The notes beneath the pieces were generated by a model. That model was given only the letters and a program-made list of their open reading frames with translations, did no database searches and had not been told where the DNA came from. From contig NZ_CP061080.1 of the NCBI RefSeq assembly GCF_014495845.1, forward strand, positions 2,593,001 to 2,657,000: a DNA stretch of 64,000 bases, in the 5' to 3' direction. Positions 28,123-37,378 of the stretch are shown piece after piece. This DNA comes from Aquibium microcysteis (GTDB lineage: Bacteria > Pseudomonadota > Alphaproteobacteria > Rhizobiales > Rhizobiaceae). How positions within the stretch are numbered: position 1 is the stretch's first letter; each line of letters opens with the position of its first letter. Position numbers and translations under genes: made by a program.

Positions 28123-29472
28123 TCAGTCGTCGGCGGTGCCGGCCAGTCCGAACCGCCGGAGCTTCAGATAGAAAGCCTGACGGCTGAGACCGAGCGCGCG
28201 CGCTGCGGCCGACCGGTTGTCGCCAGTCAGCCGGAGGGCAGCCTCCACGCACATCTTCTCGATCAGATCCGTCGTGTTCTGGACGAGATCGCGCAGCGGC
28301 GTGCGGCCCACCAGATCGGTCAGAGCCGTCAGGTCGAGCCTGTCCCCGTCTGAGGGCGCCGAGCCGGCCCCCGCACGCAGGACCCGCAGCACGATGCCGA
28401 ATCGCGGCAGCACCGGATCGGGGGCGTGAAAGATGACGGCCTCGCACGGGGTGGTTCCGTGATCGAGTGCCTCCAGACCGAGCCCGCCGGCCAGAAGCCG
28501 TCCCTGACGTTCGGCCGCCGACAGCAGATCGGCCAGACGCCGCCCGCCGTCCACCGTCACGAACTCGTCGATGCCGCGTCCGATGGCGAGCACCTCGGCC
28601 GGCGCGCCGACCGCGGCGAGGAACGAATCATTGGCCCAGAGGATGGAGCCGGCCGGATCGATCAGCACGACCGGATCGGGGCTCTCCCGGATCAGCTGCG
28701 GCAACGACGAGGACGGATCTTCGCCCGCGTCGCGTTCGCCTGCCTGTGACAGCCGCACGAGCAGGAGCCCGGCCTCGCCACCCGCAGCGGGTTCGGCCAC
28801 CAGCGACAGGCGCCCCCCGCGGTCGCCCCGCAGGGGCGTCTGGAAGCGGTCGGGACGCCCCGACGACAACACCCCCCGCAGCCGGACGCTGACCTCCGCG
28901 CGGGAATTTCCCTCGATGTGGTCGGCGAGGCGCCCGGACCGGACGGCCTCCGCCTGGATGCCGAGCAGCACCGCAGCGGCACGATTGCCGTCGCGGATGG
29001 CACCCGTGCGACCATCGACGAGGAGCATTGCCTCGCTGCCGATCGCCCACAGCCTGTGGAAAAGGCTCTCCGAGGACGACTGCGGACGCGGAACGGGCGG
29101 CGCGGAGGTGCCGATGAGCACGATCTCGCCCTCTCCGCCGAAAGCCATCGCGGCATATTCGACCGAAACATGGCCGGATGGCGTCGGGTGACGGATCGTC
29201 CTCGGCAGGCCGTTCCCGCCAGCCCGTGCCGCGGCCAGCAGATCCTGCAGGTCGTCCACGCTCTCCGCCGCCACGAGATCCGGCAGGCTGCGTCCCGTCC
29301 ACGAGGCGACGTCCGCCGCGAACCCGCCCGATCGCCCTCCCCACGAGGCATCCCGCACCCGGTCCTGGCGGTCGAGAACGACGGCGACGTCGGCGACGGA
29401 GGCGATCATCCGCGCAAGCGAATCCGGATCGGCCTTTCCGAAGGCGGTGTGGAGGATGTCCTGTCCCGACAT
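28123..29472 (-). CDS. ppsR: Photosynthesis repressor PpsR/CrtJ
   Basis: A 449-residue regulator with PAS-type domains (N-domain, about residues 20-120; PAS1, 150-250; PAS2, 265-380) and a C-terminal Fis-type helix-turn-helix, DNRSAAARALGLSRQAFYL. The Cys in EKMCVEAAL (about residue 408) matches the redox-active Cys near the HTH of PpsR (Cys424 in Rhodobacter sphaeroides). Known PpsR represses bch, crt and puc genes at TGT-N12-ACA boxes under oxygen. Five such boxes occur downstream in this window. It is divergent from bphP, as in Bradyrhizobium and Rhodopseudomonas, where the phytochrome antagonises PpsR. Confidence 0.93.
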   Translation of the reverse strand: MSGQDILHTAFGKADPDSLARMIASVADVAVVLDRQDRVRDASWGGRSGGFAADVASWTGRSLPDLVAAESVDDLQDLLAAARAGGNGLPRTIRHPTPSGHVSVEYAAMAFGGEGEIVLIGTSAPPVPRPQSSSESLFHRLWAIGSEAMLLVDGRTGAIRDGNRAAAVLLGIQAEAVRSGRLADHIEGNSRAEVSVRLRGVLSSGRPDRFQTPLRGDRGGRLSLVAEPAAGGEAGLLLVRLSQAGERDAGEDPSSSLPQLIRESPDPVVLIDPAGSILWANDSFLAAVGAPAEVLAIGRGIDEFVTVDGGRRLADLLSAAERQGRLLAGGLGLEALDHGTTPCEAVIFHAPDPVLPRFGIVLRVLRAGAGSAPSDGDRLDLTALTDLVGRTPLRDLVQNTTDLIEKMCVEAALRLTGDNRSAAARALGLSRQAFYLKLRRFGLAGTADD

Positions 29473-29710
29473 GGCTGTTCTGCGGGCTTTCGAGGCCGAG
29501 GAGGCGCGGGGTTCGGCCGCATCTGACGGTGGCTTCGTCTTCGCGCCGGGGCCCGGCGGTGTCAACTCATTCCATTGCCTTGGCGGGTGGCCTTGCCTAA
29601 CTTGGCGCAGATGGGGAGCGGAGGACGCGATCGCCACCCGCGCCGGCGAAAAAAGCGCCGGAAAGCGTCCTTTCGCCGGATACCGCCAGACCGGCGCCGG
29701 GAGATCGTAC

Positions 29711-32002
29711 ATGCGACCGCGCATCGACCTGACGTCGTGCGACACCGAACCGATACACTTCATCGGGTCCATCCAGCCGAATGGAGCGCTGGTGGCCGCC
29801 GATGTCGTTTCCCGGCGCATCGACTACGTCAGCGCCAATACCGCCGCCTATCTCGGTCATGCGCCGGAAAAGCTGCTGGGGCGGCCGGTCGAGGACCTGC
29901 TCGGTCCGGTCCTTGCCGACGAACTGCACTCGCGCGCGCTGGAGCCGCGGCGCCCGGACCTGATCAAGCCGTGGTTCGTGGACCTCGTCCGCCCTGACGG
30001 CCCGGTCCGCCTCGAGTGCTTCCCCCACCTCTACGGCGGCAGCTTCATCCTGGAGTTCGTGCTGCCGGAGCACGGACCGGACCGGGTCTGGGAAGAGGAC
30101 GAACTGCGTCAGCGCGTCATCACAGAACTCATCCGCCCCGACACGCTGACGGAACTTGCTCGGGCGAGCGCGCAGATCGTGCGCGAGGTGACGGGCTTCG
30201 ACCGGGTGATGATCTACCGCTTCGCCGAGGACCTGCACGGCGAGGTCATCGCGGAGAGCACCGTCCGGGAGGATTCCTTCCTCGGCCTGCACTACCCCGC
30301 CTCCGATATTCCGGAGCCGGCGCGCCGGCACTTCGCGCTGAACGTGATCCGCTCGATCCCCGACATCATGGCGGAACCGGTGCCGATCCTGACCCATCGC
30401 GGCGCGATCGCGGACGCATCCCATCCCGCCGCCCTCGACCTGACCCATTCCAAACTCCGCGGCGTGGCTCCGGTCCACGTGGAGTATCTCGGCAACATGG
30501 GTGTCGGCGCGTCGATGTCGATCTCGCTCATCTCGAACGACGATCTCTGGGGCCTCGTCGCCTGCCACCATTACGGACCGCTGCACCTTCCGTGGAGCCG
30601 TTTCCGCTTCTGCGAACTGCTCGGCGGCACGATCTCCGCGCTGCTGCAGAGCCTCGAGAACGCGGCCCAGCTGCGCCAGAGCATCAGGGCGGAGCGGACG
30701 GCGTCCGAGATCGAGCGGAGCGCGCGCGAGGGACGGCCGCTCGCGTCGATCATCACGGAGAAGGCCGCCGAACTGATGCAGCACGCCGATGCCCAGGGCA
30801 TGGTGCTGAAGCTCGGCGGCGCCGTCACCTGCTTCGGACGCACGCCGCGACCCTTGCCGCCGCTCGACGGCCTGCGCAGCGACCTCGTCGAAGGCCTGGC
30901 CACCCAGGATTCCCTGCCTGCACAGCTCGATCTCGATCCGGCCCACTGGTCGACGGCCTCCGGCGCGGCCTATCTCGAACTGTCGAAGGACGGCGAGGAT
31001 TTCCTCGTCTTCCTGCGCGAGGAATACGAGCACACCATCGCCTGGGCGGGGAAGCCCGACAAGGTCGAGCGGATCGGTGCGGACGGGACCGTACGCCTGT
31101 CGCCGCGCGGTTCCTTCGCGCTGTGGAGCGAGGAGCGGCGGGGCCGCAGCAAGCCGTTTTCCGAGAGCGACCGCGAAGCGCTTCGCATCCTGCGCCGCGC
31201 CCTCTTCGCGCTCAACAGCCTCGACCGCGAACGGGCGGCCGTCGCTGCGCAGAAGCTGGCGGAGGCCGAGGAGGCGAGACTTCGCCTCATGGTCATGGAC
31301 GCCGCGCGGCGCAGTTCGATGGGCGAGCTCGCCTCCGCCCTCGCGCACGAACTCAACCAGCCTCTGGCCGCCGTCACCAACTACGTCAACGCCTGCCGGC
31401 AGGAACTGCGCAACCACGGCGTCGCCATTCCCGACAACATCAACGGCCTGATCGACCGCGCGGTGGTCGAATCGCGGCGGGCGGCGGAGCTGGTGCGGCG
31501 GCTGCGCAACTTCATCGGCCAGGGCGAACTCGTCGCCGAGCCGGTCGACCTGCGCCTGGTCGTCCGCCAGGGTGTCGAACTGGCGCTCGCCGCCTCCGAC
31601 GATCCCGAACCGACGGTGCGCTTCGCCTTCGAGGGATCGCTGCCAGCCGTCGTGGCCGATCCGATCCAGCTCGGCCAGCTGGTGCTCAACCTGGTTCGCA
31701 ACAGTCTCGCGGCCATGCGCGACAGCGACGAACGGCTTCTCGAAGTGACCGTGCGGAGGGAAGGCGCGGAAGCGGAGATCGGCGTGCGCGACACCGGGCA
31801 CGGTATCCCGCCCGAGATCGTCGCTCGGCTCTTCGAGCCTTTCCATCCCTCGACCAGCAGCGGCATGGGCTTCGGCCTGTCGCTCTGCCGGTCGATCGTC
31901 GAGGCCCACGGCGGACGGATCGGCTCGCGGCCGGTGTCGCAGGGCGCCCTGATCGTCTTTTCCCTGCCGATCGGCGGAGGCGCGCATGCCCTGGAGAGCT
32001 GA
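29711..32002 (+). CDS. bphP: Bacteriophytochrome with FixL-like histidine kinase
   Basis: A 763-residue photoreceptor kinase. PAS (about residues 1-110) carries Cys10 in TSCDTEPIH, the biliverdin attachment site. GAF (130-300) has the YPASDIPEPARRHF chromophore motif, and PHY (310-490) the tongue PRGSFALW. The kinase has the H-box LAHELNQPLAAV (His546) and ATPase motifs NLVRNSLAAM, DTGHGIPPE and GMGFGLSLC. The H-box type is that of FixL. It senses red/far-red light in the cytoplasm and should phosphorylate the response regulator encoded next. ATG 29711 is chosen because it places Cys10 at the normal position. Confidence 0.95.
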   Translation: MRPRIDLTSCDTEPIHFIGSIQPNGALVAADVVSRRIDYVSANTAAYLGHAPEKLLGRPVEDLLGPVLADELHSRALEPRRPDLIKPWFVDLVRPDGPVRLECFPHLYGGSFILEFVLPEHGPDRVWEEDELRQRVITELIRPDTLTELARASAQIVREVTGFDRVMIYRFAEDLHGEVIAESTVREDSFLGLHYPASDIPEPARRHFALNVIRSIPDIMAEPVPILTHRGAIADASHPAALDLTHSKLRGVAPVHVEYLGNMGVGASMSISLISNDDLWGLVACHHYGPLHLPWSRFRFCELLGGTISALLQSLENAAQLRQSIRAERTASEIERSAREGRPLASIITEKAAELMQHADAQGMVLKLGGAVTCFGRTPRPLPPLDGLRSDLVEGLATQDSLPAQLDLDPAHWSTASGAAYLELSKDGEDFLVFLREEYEHTIAWAGKPDKVERIGADGTVRLSPRGSFALWSEERRGRSKPFSESDREALRILRRALFALNSLDRERAAVAAQKLAEAEEARLRLMVMDAARRSSMGELASALAHELNQPLAAVTNYVNACRQELRNHGVAIPDNINGLIDRAVVESRRAAELVRRLRNFIGQGELVAEPVDLRLVVRQGVELALAASDDPEPTVRFAFEGSLPAVVADPIQLGQLVLNLVRNSLAAMRDSDERLLEVTVRREGAEAEIGVRDTGHGIPPEIVARLFEPFHPSTSSGMGFGLSLCRSIVEAHGGRIGSRPVSQGALIVFSLPIGGGAHALES

Positions 32003-32591
32003 GCGGCTGCGCATCCACGTCGTCGACGACGACCCATCGGTGCTCGATTCGATGCGGGCGCTCCTGGTCGCCCACGGGGCCCGGGCGGTCGTGCACGTCT
32101 CGGCGGAAGCCTTCCTCGCAACCGGGGACCGGACGCCCGCCGACTGCCTGCTTCTCGACCTGCGGATGCCGGGCATGGACGGGCTGGAACTGCAGCGACA
32201 CCTGCGGGAGAAGGGCGACGCCATTCCCATCGTCATCCTGACCGGTCATGGCGACGTGCCGGTGGCCGTCGCAGCCATGAAGGCAGGGGCCCTCGACTTC
32301 ATCGAGAAGCCCGGCACCGAAGAGCAGATCCTTGCGGCCATCGAACTTGCCGCCGACGCCGTTGCCAACCGCGCGCCCAGCGCCATCGCGCCGGAAGAGG
32401 TCGCCGACCGTCTCGCGCGCCTGACGGTCCGCGAGCGCGAAGTGCTCGATCACCTCGTGCTCGGCGAGACCAACAAGGCCATCGCCGACCAGCTCGGCAT
32501 CAGCCAGCGCACCGTCGAGATCCACCGCGCCCGGATCCGCGAAAAGCTCGAGGCGCGCGGCCTGTCCGACCTCATCCGGATGATGCGCTGA
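31986..32591 (+). CDS. FixJ-type response regulator
   Basis: A 201-residue two-domain response regulator. The receiver (about residues 8-125) has acidic pocket DDD 14-16, phospho-acceptor Asp58 in LLLDLRMPGMDG, Thr in VILTGHGD and Lys in FIEKPG. The LuxR/FixJ-type helix-turn-helix is about residues 140-200, with LTVREREVL and GISQRTVEIHRARI. It overlaps the bphP end by 17 bases, so the pair is coupled and makes a complete light-sensing phosphorelay. A target may be the AT-rich motif at 32751-32785. Confidence 0.95.
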   Translation: MPWRAERLRIHVVDDDPSVLDSMRALLVAHGARAVVHVSAEAFLATGDRTPADCLLLDLRMPGMDGLELQRHLREKGDAIPIVILTGHGDVPVAVAAMKAGALDFIEKPGTEEQILAAIELAADAVANRAPSAIAPEEVADRLARLTVREREVLDHLVLGETNKAIADQLGISQRTVEIHRARIREKLEARGLSDLIRMMR

Positions 32592-32750
32592 GGCGTGTCG
32601 CGCTCTTCGGGATCGACGCTCCGCGATTCGGCGAGTCGGATCCCCGCATTCTCAGCGGAGGACCGGACCGGCTTCGATGAGACGTGTCACGGCTGCGCAC
32701 GGACGTCGCGCCGGACCGCTGCGGATGCCTGATGGGCGCGGCGTCCCGCT

Positions 32751-32785
32751 CCGTACGTAGTTTTCCCGTAGGCGTTTTTCCGCAA
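32751..32785 (+). promoter_or_regulatory. AT-rich repeated motif, possible response-regulator site
   Basis: In a GC-rich gap the plus strand reads TACGTAGTTTTCCCGTA, then GGCGTTTTTCCGC. GTTTTCCCG and GTTTTTCCG are repeated about 13 bases apart. The A/T tracts contrast with the background. It lies about 110 bases before the small RHH gene and 160 bases after the FixJ-type regulator. A LuxR/FixJ-type target is a reasonable guess and nothing more. The rest of 32592-32890 shows nothing. Confidence 0.4.
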
Positions 32786-32890
32786 TGGAGGCGCGAGCAC
32801 TTTGGCCCTACCTTCGGCATCGTGGAGGAACGCCGAGCAGCCGTCCGGGCGGTTTCGGGCTCTGGATCGGCGATACAGGGAGTAGGTGGC

Positions 32891-33157
32891 GTGTCCGCCC
32901 CGAAGAATGGCAACGGCGATGCTCCGGCGGCCGGCGCAACATCCGGCATCCGGCGCATTGAACTGATGTTGGACGAGGAGCAGTTCGCCGCTCTCGAGGG
33001 CTGGCGCTACGCGAACCGCGTGGCGGACCGGTCGGAAGCCGCGCGCGAACTGGTCCGGCTCGGCCTGCTCTCGGAGATTGCGCGGGTCTACCGTCTCGTT
33101 GCCGGCGCGGCAGATTTCGGCGAGGCGACCGAGGAAGGTTACGAATCCAAGGCCTGA
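32891..33157 (+). CDS. Small ribbon-helix-helix-like protein
   Basis: An 88-residue protein from GTG 32891, preceded by GGGAGTAGGTGG. After a flexible Ala/Gly N-terminus, residues about 22-60 read RRIELMLDEEQFAALEGW and ADRSEAARELVRLGLL, the strand-helix-helix pattern of CopG/Arc/MetJ-type DNA-binding proteins. The C-terminal 28 residues are helical and acidic. Located between the BphP/FixJ-type pair and tspO, it could be an extra transcription factor of the photosynthesis cluster. The precise family is uncertain; a toxin-antitoxin role is unlikely as no toxin gene is adjacent. Confidence 0.6.
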   Translation: MSAPKNGNGDAPAAGATSGIRRIELMLDEEQFAALEGWRYANRVADRSEAARELVRLGLLSEIARVYRLVAGAADFGEATEEGYESKA

Positions 33158-33230
33158 GATGTCGTTGACGCTTGCGCAGGAACGCAGCGGCGCTATGTGA
33201 TGCGGACGAACCCCAGCCGGAGTCCGCGTC

Positions 33231-33689
33231 ATGTTGGACTGGTCCCTCGCCGTTTTTGTCGTGCTCTGCATCGTTGCTGCGTCGAGCGGCGCGCTGTTCC
33301 AGCCGGGTGCCTGGTACGAGACGCTCGACAAACCATCCTGGACGCCGCCCAACTGGTCCTTCGGCGTCGTCTGGACCATCCTTTTCCTGATGATAGCGGT
33401 CGCCGGGTGGCTCGTCTGGCGCGCGGGCGGCTGGTCGCTTCCGGTCGTGCTGTGGGGCGCGCAACTGGTCGTCAATGCGGCATGGTCCTGGCTGTTCTTC
33501 GGCCGTCGCCGCATGGACCTCGCCTTCGTCGACGTGGTGCTTCTCTGGCTCCTGATCGCGGCCTTCATCGTCAGCGCGTCTGCCCTGTCGGGCTGGGCGG
33601 CCTTGCTCTTCGTCCCCTACCTGGTCTGGGTGTCGATCGCGGCGGCGCTGAACCGGTCTGTCTGGCGCAGGAACCCGCAGGTCGCCTGA
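33231..33689 (+). CDS. tspO: TspO/MBR-family membrane protein
   Basis: A 152-residue protein with five membrane segments, the TspO pattern: WYETLDKPSWTPPNWSFGVVWT near residues 29-50, NAAWSWLFFGRR near 81-92 and a C-terminal PYLVWVSIAAALN. TspO binds tetrapyrroles and, in Rhodobacter, negatively modulates photosynthesis gene expression in response to oxygen. Located inside the cluster, convergent with dxs, with only a 4-base gap between the two genes. Confidence 0.93.
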   Translation: MLDWSLAVFVVLCIVAASSGALFQPGAWYETLDKPSWTPPNWSFGVVWTILFLMIAVAGWLVWRAGGWSLPVVLWGAQLVVNAAWSWLFFGRRRMDLAFVDVVLLWLLIAAFIVSASALSGWAALLFVPYLVWVSIAAALNRSVWRRNPQVA

Positions 33690-33693
33690 CGGC

Positions 33694-35625
33694 TCAGGCG
33701 GCGGGCATCGCCGGCACCGGATAGAGCCTGCGCTCCATCAAGCCCAGGCAGTCCAGCGTCGAGAGCACGATCTGCGGCGCGTTCAGCCCGGCTGCCTCGT
33801 ACATCGTGCGCGGCTTGTCATGCTCGATGAAGCGGTCGGGAAGGGTCAGCGTCCGGATCCGCAGGCCCCTGTCCAGCACCCCTGCCGCGGCGAGCAGGTG
33901 CAGCACATGCGCGCCGAAGCCGCCGGCTGCCCCCTCCTCCACCGTGATCAGCGCCTCGTGGTCGCGCGCCAGGGCCAGGATCAGCCTACGATCCAGAGGC
34001 TTGGCGAACCGTGCGTCGGCCACGGTCGCGGTGATGCCGCGCCTGGCCAGTTCGTCGGCGGCCACCAGGCATTCGTCCAGCCGGCCGCCGAGCGAAAGCA
34101 GCGCCACCGAGGACCCTTCGCGCAGGAGACGGCCGCGGCCGATCTCGAGCGGAACGCCGCAGGCAGGCAGGGACACGCCCGTCCCCGCCCCGCGCGGGTA
34201 GCGGAAAGCGGAGGGACGGTCATCGATGGTGCGGGCTGTGGCGACCATGTGGACCAGTTCCGCCTCGTCGGCGGCGGCCATGACCACGAAGTCCGGCAGG
34301 TTGCAGAGATAGGCGAGGTCGTAGGACCCGGCATGGGTCGGTCCGTCCTCCCCCACCAGCCCGGCACGGTCGATGGCGAAGCGCACCGGGAGCCGCTGCA
34401 GCGCCACGTCGTGCACCACCTGGTCATAAGCGCGCTGCAGGAAGGTCGAGTAGATCGCCGCGAAGGGACGCATTCCCGCTGCCGCCATTCCCGCCGCGAA
34501 GGTAATGCCATGCTGTTCGGCGATGCCGACGTCGAAGAAGCGGTCGGGAAACCGCTTCTGGAACGCGTCGAGCCCTGTGCCGCTGGCCATAGCGGCGGTG
34601 ACGGCGACGATGCGCGAGTCGGCTTCGGCCTCCGCGATCAGGCTGTCTGCGAACACCTTCGTGAAGGACGGCGGTCCGGGTGGCGCCTTGACCTGCGCAC
34701 CGGTCGCGACGTCGAAGCGGCCGACGCCGTGGTACTTGTCGGCGGAGCGTTCTGCGGGCGCATAGCCCTTGCCCTTGCAGGTCACCGCATGCACGAGCAC
34801 CGGGCCGTCCGCCTGCCCGCGCACCATCCGCAGCACGGAAAGCAAGGCGTGCATGTCGTGACCGTCGACCGGCCCGACATAGGATAGGCCGAGGTGCTCG
34901 AACAGCGAACGCTCCGGCAGGAGCCCCGCCACCATGTCGCGCGCGCGCTCTGCCCCGGACGACGCGGGAGACCTGAGCCGCGCCGCTGAGTCCGCCCGAT
35001 CCGTCGCGACCTGCGGCGAAGGCGTGCCCGCCTGCAGCCGCGTCAGATGACGCGACATCGCACCGACGGGCGGCGAGATCGACATCTCGTTGTCGTTGAG
35101 GATCACGACCAGCCGCTTTCCCAGCGCGCCTGCATTGTTCATCGCTTCGTAGGCCATGCCCGCCGAAAGCGCGCCGTCGCCGATGACGCAGACCACGTCG
35201 CCGACGTCCGCACCGAGGTCACGCGCGGCGGCAAAGCCGAGTCCGGCCGAGATCGACGTCGAGGAATGGGCCGCGCCGAACGGATCATGGTCGCTTTCGG
35301 ACCGCTTGGTGAAGCCCGAAAGGCCCCCGCCCTGGCGCAGGGTGCGGATCCTGTCGCGCCGGCCCGTCAGGATCTTGTGCGGATAGCATTGGTGCCCGAC
35401 GTCGAAGATCAGCCGGTCGCGCGGCGTCTCGAACACCGCATGGATGGCGACCGTGAGTTCGATGACGCCGAGCCCGGCACCGAGATGGCCGCCCGTCACT
35501 GACACGGCCGAGATGGTCTCGGACCTCAGTTCGTCCGCGAGCCGGACGAGTTCGGCGTCGTCAAGCCGGTGAAGGTCGGAGGGATCCGTGATCCGGTCGA
35601 GCAACGGGGTTGCCGGTCTGTCCAT
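33694..35625 (-). CDS. dxs: 1-deoxy-D-xylulose-5-phosphate synthase
   Basis: A 643-residue thiamine diphosphate enzyme condensing pyruvate and glyceraldehyde 3-phosphate, the first step of the MEP isoprenoid route. It has [29 protein letters not shown], the TPP motif [20 protein letters not shown], and the transketolase-type C-terminal half with [12 protein letters not shown]. Start taken at [12 protein letters not shown]. Genomes often have a second dxs; this copy, embedded in the photosynthesis cluster with a PpsR box 86 bases upstream, is probably the one dedicated to carotenoid and phytyl synthesis. Confidence 0.95.
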   Translation of the reverse strand: MDRPATPLLDRITDPSDLHRLDDAELVRLADELRSETISAVSVTGGHLGAGLGVIELTVAIHAVFETPRDRLIFDVGHQCYPHKILTGRRDRIRTLRQGGGLSGFTKRSESDHDPFGAAHSSTSISAGLGFAAARDLGADVGDVVCVIGDGALSAGMAYEAMNNAGALGKRLVVILNDNEMSISPPVGAMSRHLTRLQAGTPSPQVATDRADSAARLRSPASSGAERARDMVAGLLPERSLFEHLGLSYVGPVDGHDMHALLSVLRMVRGQADGPVLVHAVTCKGKGYAPAERSADKYHGVGRFDVATGAQVKAPPGPPSFTKVFADSLIAEAEADSRIVAVTAAMASGTGLDAFQKRFPDRFFDVGIAEQHGITFAAGMAAAGMRPFAAIYSTFLQRAYDQVVHDVALQRLPVRFAIDRAGLVGEDGPTHAGSYDLAYLCNLPDFVVMAAADEAELVHMVATARTIDDRPSAFRYPRGAGTGVSLPACGVPLEIGRGRLLREGSSVALLSLGGRLDECLVAADELARRGITATVADARFAKPLDRRLILALARDHEALITVEEGAAGGFGAHVLHLLAAAGVLDRGLRIRTLTLPDRFIEHDKPRTMYEAAGLNAPQIVLSTLDCLGLMERRLYPVPAMPAA

Positions 35626-35700
35626 GCGTCCTCCCCGGCGACGCGACACGGCACGCCGCCTCCGTTCAGGCGCCAGAGCCGGCAGTAACCAGGAGACCGG

Positions 35701-35738
35701 CGGCGCTTGGTGTCCACTCAGATTGACACCAAGCGCCG
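35701..35738. promoter_or_regulatory. PpsR box inside a 14-bp hairpin
   Basis: CGGCGCTTGGTGTC and GACACCAAGCGCCG (35701-35714, 35725-35738) form a perfect 14-bp stem with a 10-base loop. Within it, TGT (35711-35713), 12 bases, ACA (35726-35728) matches the PpsR/CrtJ consensus. The hairpin is 24 bases after the cycA stop and 76 bases before dxs on the same strand, so it may be both a cycA terminator and a dxs operator. Confidence 0.7.
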
Positions 35739-35761
35739 TCACTGTCCATAGACTTGTGCGG

Positions 35762-36166
35762 TTACTGGGAGCCCGCTTCCGGCGAGAAGGTCTTGATGTA
35801 GGCGATCACGTCGGCGCGCTCCTCGGGCTTCTTCAGGCCGGGGAAGGCCATCTTGTTGCCCGGCACCTTCTTCTTCGGGTCGGTGATGTACTCGTCGATG
35901 TCGGCCTCGGTCCAGACGAGTCCGCCCTCGCCTGCCGCCACCATGGCCTTCGAGTATTTCTTGACGAAATCCTCCTGCGTTCCGGCCACCCGGCCGATCA
36001 CCCCGTTCAGGTTCGGCGCGATCGGCTTGGTGGTGTCGCCGATGCCGTGACAGGTGGCGCAGCGCTTGAAGATCGTCTCGCCCTTGGCGGCGTCCTGCGC
36101 GACGGCAATCGACGGAATGCCGATGAGCAAGGCAGCGGCGGCGGCAAGGCGTATGGACATTGTCAT
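35762..36166 (-). CDS. cycA: Soluble class I cytochrome c
   Basis: A 134-residue precursor with a signal peptide (to about residue 22, cleavage after SIAVA). Haem attachment CATCH is near residues 36-40, and the axial Met is in [10 protein letters not shown] (about residue 107). The C-terminal helix is [10 protein letters not shown]. It resembles cytochrome c2/c550, periplasmic electron carriers. GGGAGG precedes ATG 36166. In a cluster that lacks pufC next to pufM, it is a candidate direct electron donor to the reaction centre. Confidence 0.85.
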   Translation of the reverse strand: MTMSIRLAAAAALLIGIPSIAVAQDAAKGETIFKRCATCHGIGDTTKPIAPNLNGVIGRVAGTQEDFVKKYSKAMVAAGEGGLVWTEADIDEYITDPKKKVPGNKMAFPGLKKPEERADVIAYIKTFSPEAGSQ

Positions 36167-36328
36167 GGGTTCCTCCCGGACTGTTTCCCTTCGTCCCGAC
36201 ACTTAGGCCGGGACGCTGCGTCGTCAAGCGTTTACTGTCAAGCCGGTTGGACGATCGGCGGTTCGCACTGACAATTCCGATTGATAACCGATCCGACCCG
36301 TGCTTTGAATAGGGCGAGGTAAACGAAG

Positions 36329-37378
36329 TTGACATACGCCTTCGTAAATCATTCCGGACTTTCGTCCACGACCTACCCGTTCTCCGCCATCGTCGGACAG
36401 GACGGGATGAAGCATGCCCTGATGCTGGCCGCCGTCGATCCGACGATCGGAGGCATCCTCGTCTTCGGCGACCGCGGCACGGGCAAGTCCACCGCCGTTC
36501 GCGGCCTCGCCCGGCTGCTGCCGCCCATGACGGTCGCCGGCGATTGCCGCTTCAACTGCGATCCGGCCGCGCCCGCGAGTCTCTGTCCGGCATGCCGGGC
36601 GCGCAAGCCCGGCCGCCCGCGCAAGGTCCCGGTCCCCGTGATCGATCTTCCGCTCAGCGCCACGGAAGACCGGGTCGCCGGCGCGCTCGACCTCGAGAAG
36701 GCGCTCGCGCATGGCGAGAAGGCCTTCGAACCCGGCCTGCTCGCCGCCGCCCACCGCGGCTTCCTCTACATCGACGAGGTCAATCTGCTCGAGGACCATC
36801 TCGTCGATCTGCTGCTCGACGTCGCCGCCTCGGGCGTCAACGTGGTCGAGCGGGACGGCCTGTCGGTCCGCCACCCGGCACGCTTCGTCCTGGTCGGCAG
36901 CGGCAACCCCGAGGAAGGCGAGCTGCGGCCCCAGCTGCTCGATCGATTCGGCCTGTCCGTCGACGTGAGATCGCCGTCCGACATCGCCCAGCGCATCGAG
37001 GTGGTGAAGCGTCGCGACCGCTTCGATCGCGATCCCGAAGCCTTCGCCGCCGAATGGGAGCGCGCGGACGCCCGGTTGCGGTCGAGGATCGCGCGGGCAC
37101 GGCGCGGGATCGGCTCGGTCGAGACCCCCGACGAGGCGATGGAGTTCGCCAGCCGCCTGTGCCTCGCGCTCGGCGTCGACGGACTGCGCGGCGAACTCAC
37201 GCTGCTGCGTGCCGCTCGCGCCGCGGCCGCGCTCGACGGTCGCGAACGCGTGGACGCCGCCGCGATCGCGGCGATCGCGCCGGCGGCCCTGCGCCATCGC
37301 CTGCGGCGCGATCCGCTCGACGAAGCAGGCTCGACCGTCCGCATCGAACGCGCGATCGCGGAACTCGCGGGCCGATGA
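36329..37378 (+). CDS. bchI: Magnesium chelatase subunit I
   Basis: A 349-residue AAA+ ATPase that, with BchD, drives Mg insertion into protoporphyrin IX by BchH. Walker A GDRGTGKSTAVRGL (about residues 47-60), the insertion with CxxC-like CPAC, Walker B FLYIDEVNLLEDH and GSGNPEEGELRPQL (sensor) are in order. The best start is TTG 36329 (GAGGT nine bases upstream), giving TYAFVNHSG before the conserved YPFSAIVGQ; no ATG lies before that motif. It overlaps bchD by ATGA. Confidence 0.93.
   Translation: MTYAFVNHSGLSSTTYPFSAIVGQDGMKHALMLAAVDPTIGGILVFGDRGTGKSTAVRGLARLLPPMTVAGDCRFNCDPAAPASLCPACRARKPGRPRKVPVPVIDLPLSATEDRVAGALDLEKALAHGEKAFEPGLLAAAHRGFLYIDEVNLLEDHLVDLLLDVAASGVNVVERDGLSVRHPARFVLVGSGNPEEGELRPQLLDRFGLSVDVRSPSDIAQRIEVVKRRDRFDRDPEAFAAEWERADARLRSRIARARRGIGSVETPDEAMEFASRLCLALGVDGLRGELTLLRAARAAAALDGRERVDAAAIAAIAPAALRHRLRRDPLDEAGSTVRIERAIAELAGR

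Noticed and set aside
29590..29610. Divergent operator for ppsR/bphP
   Set aside because: I looked for TGT-N12-ACA across 29473-29710; one TGTCAACTC half-site exists but no matching right half.
32891..33157. Toxin-antitoxin module
   Set aside because: An RHH-like protein alone is present; the neighbours are a response regulator and tspO, with no toxin-like gene.
36235..36252. PpsR box between cycA and bchI
   Set aside because: TGT-N12-ACG is one base off the consensus on the right side, and no second box supports it; kept out of the site list.
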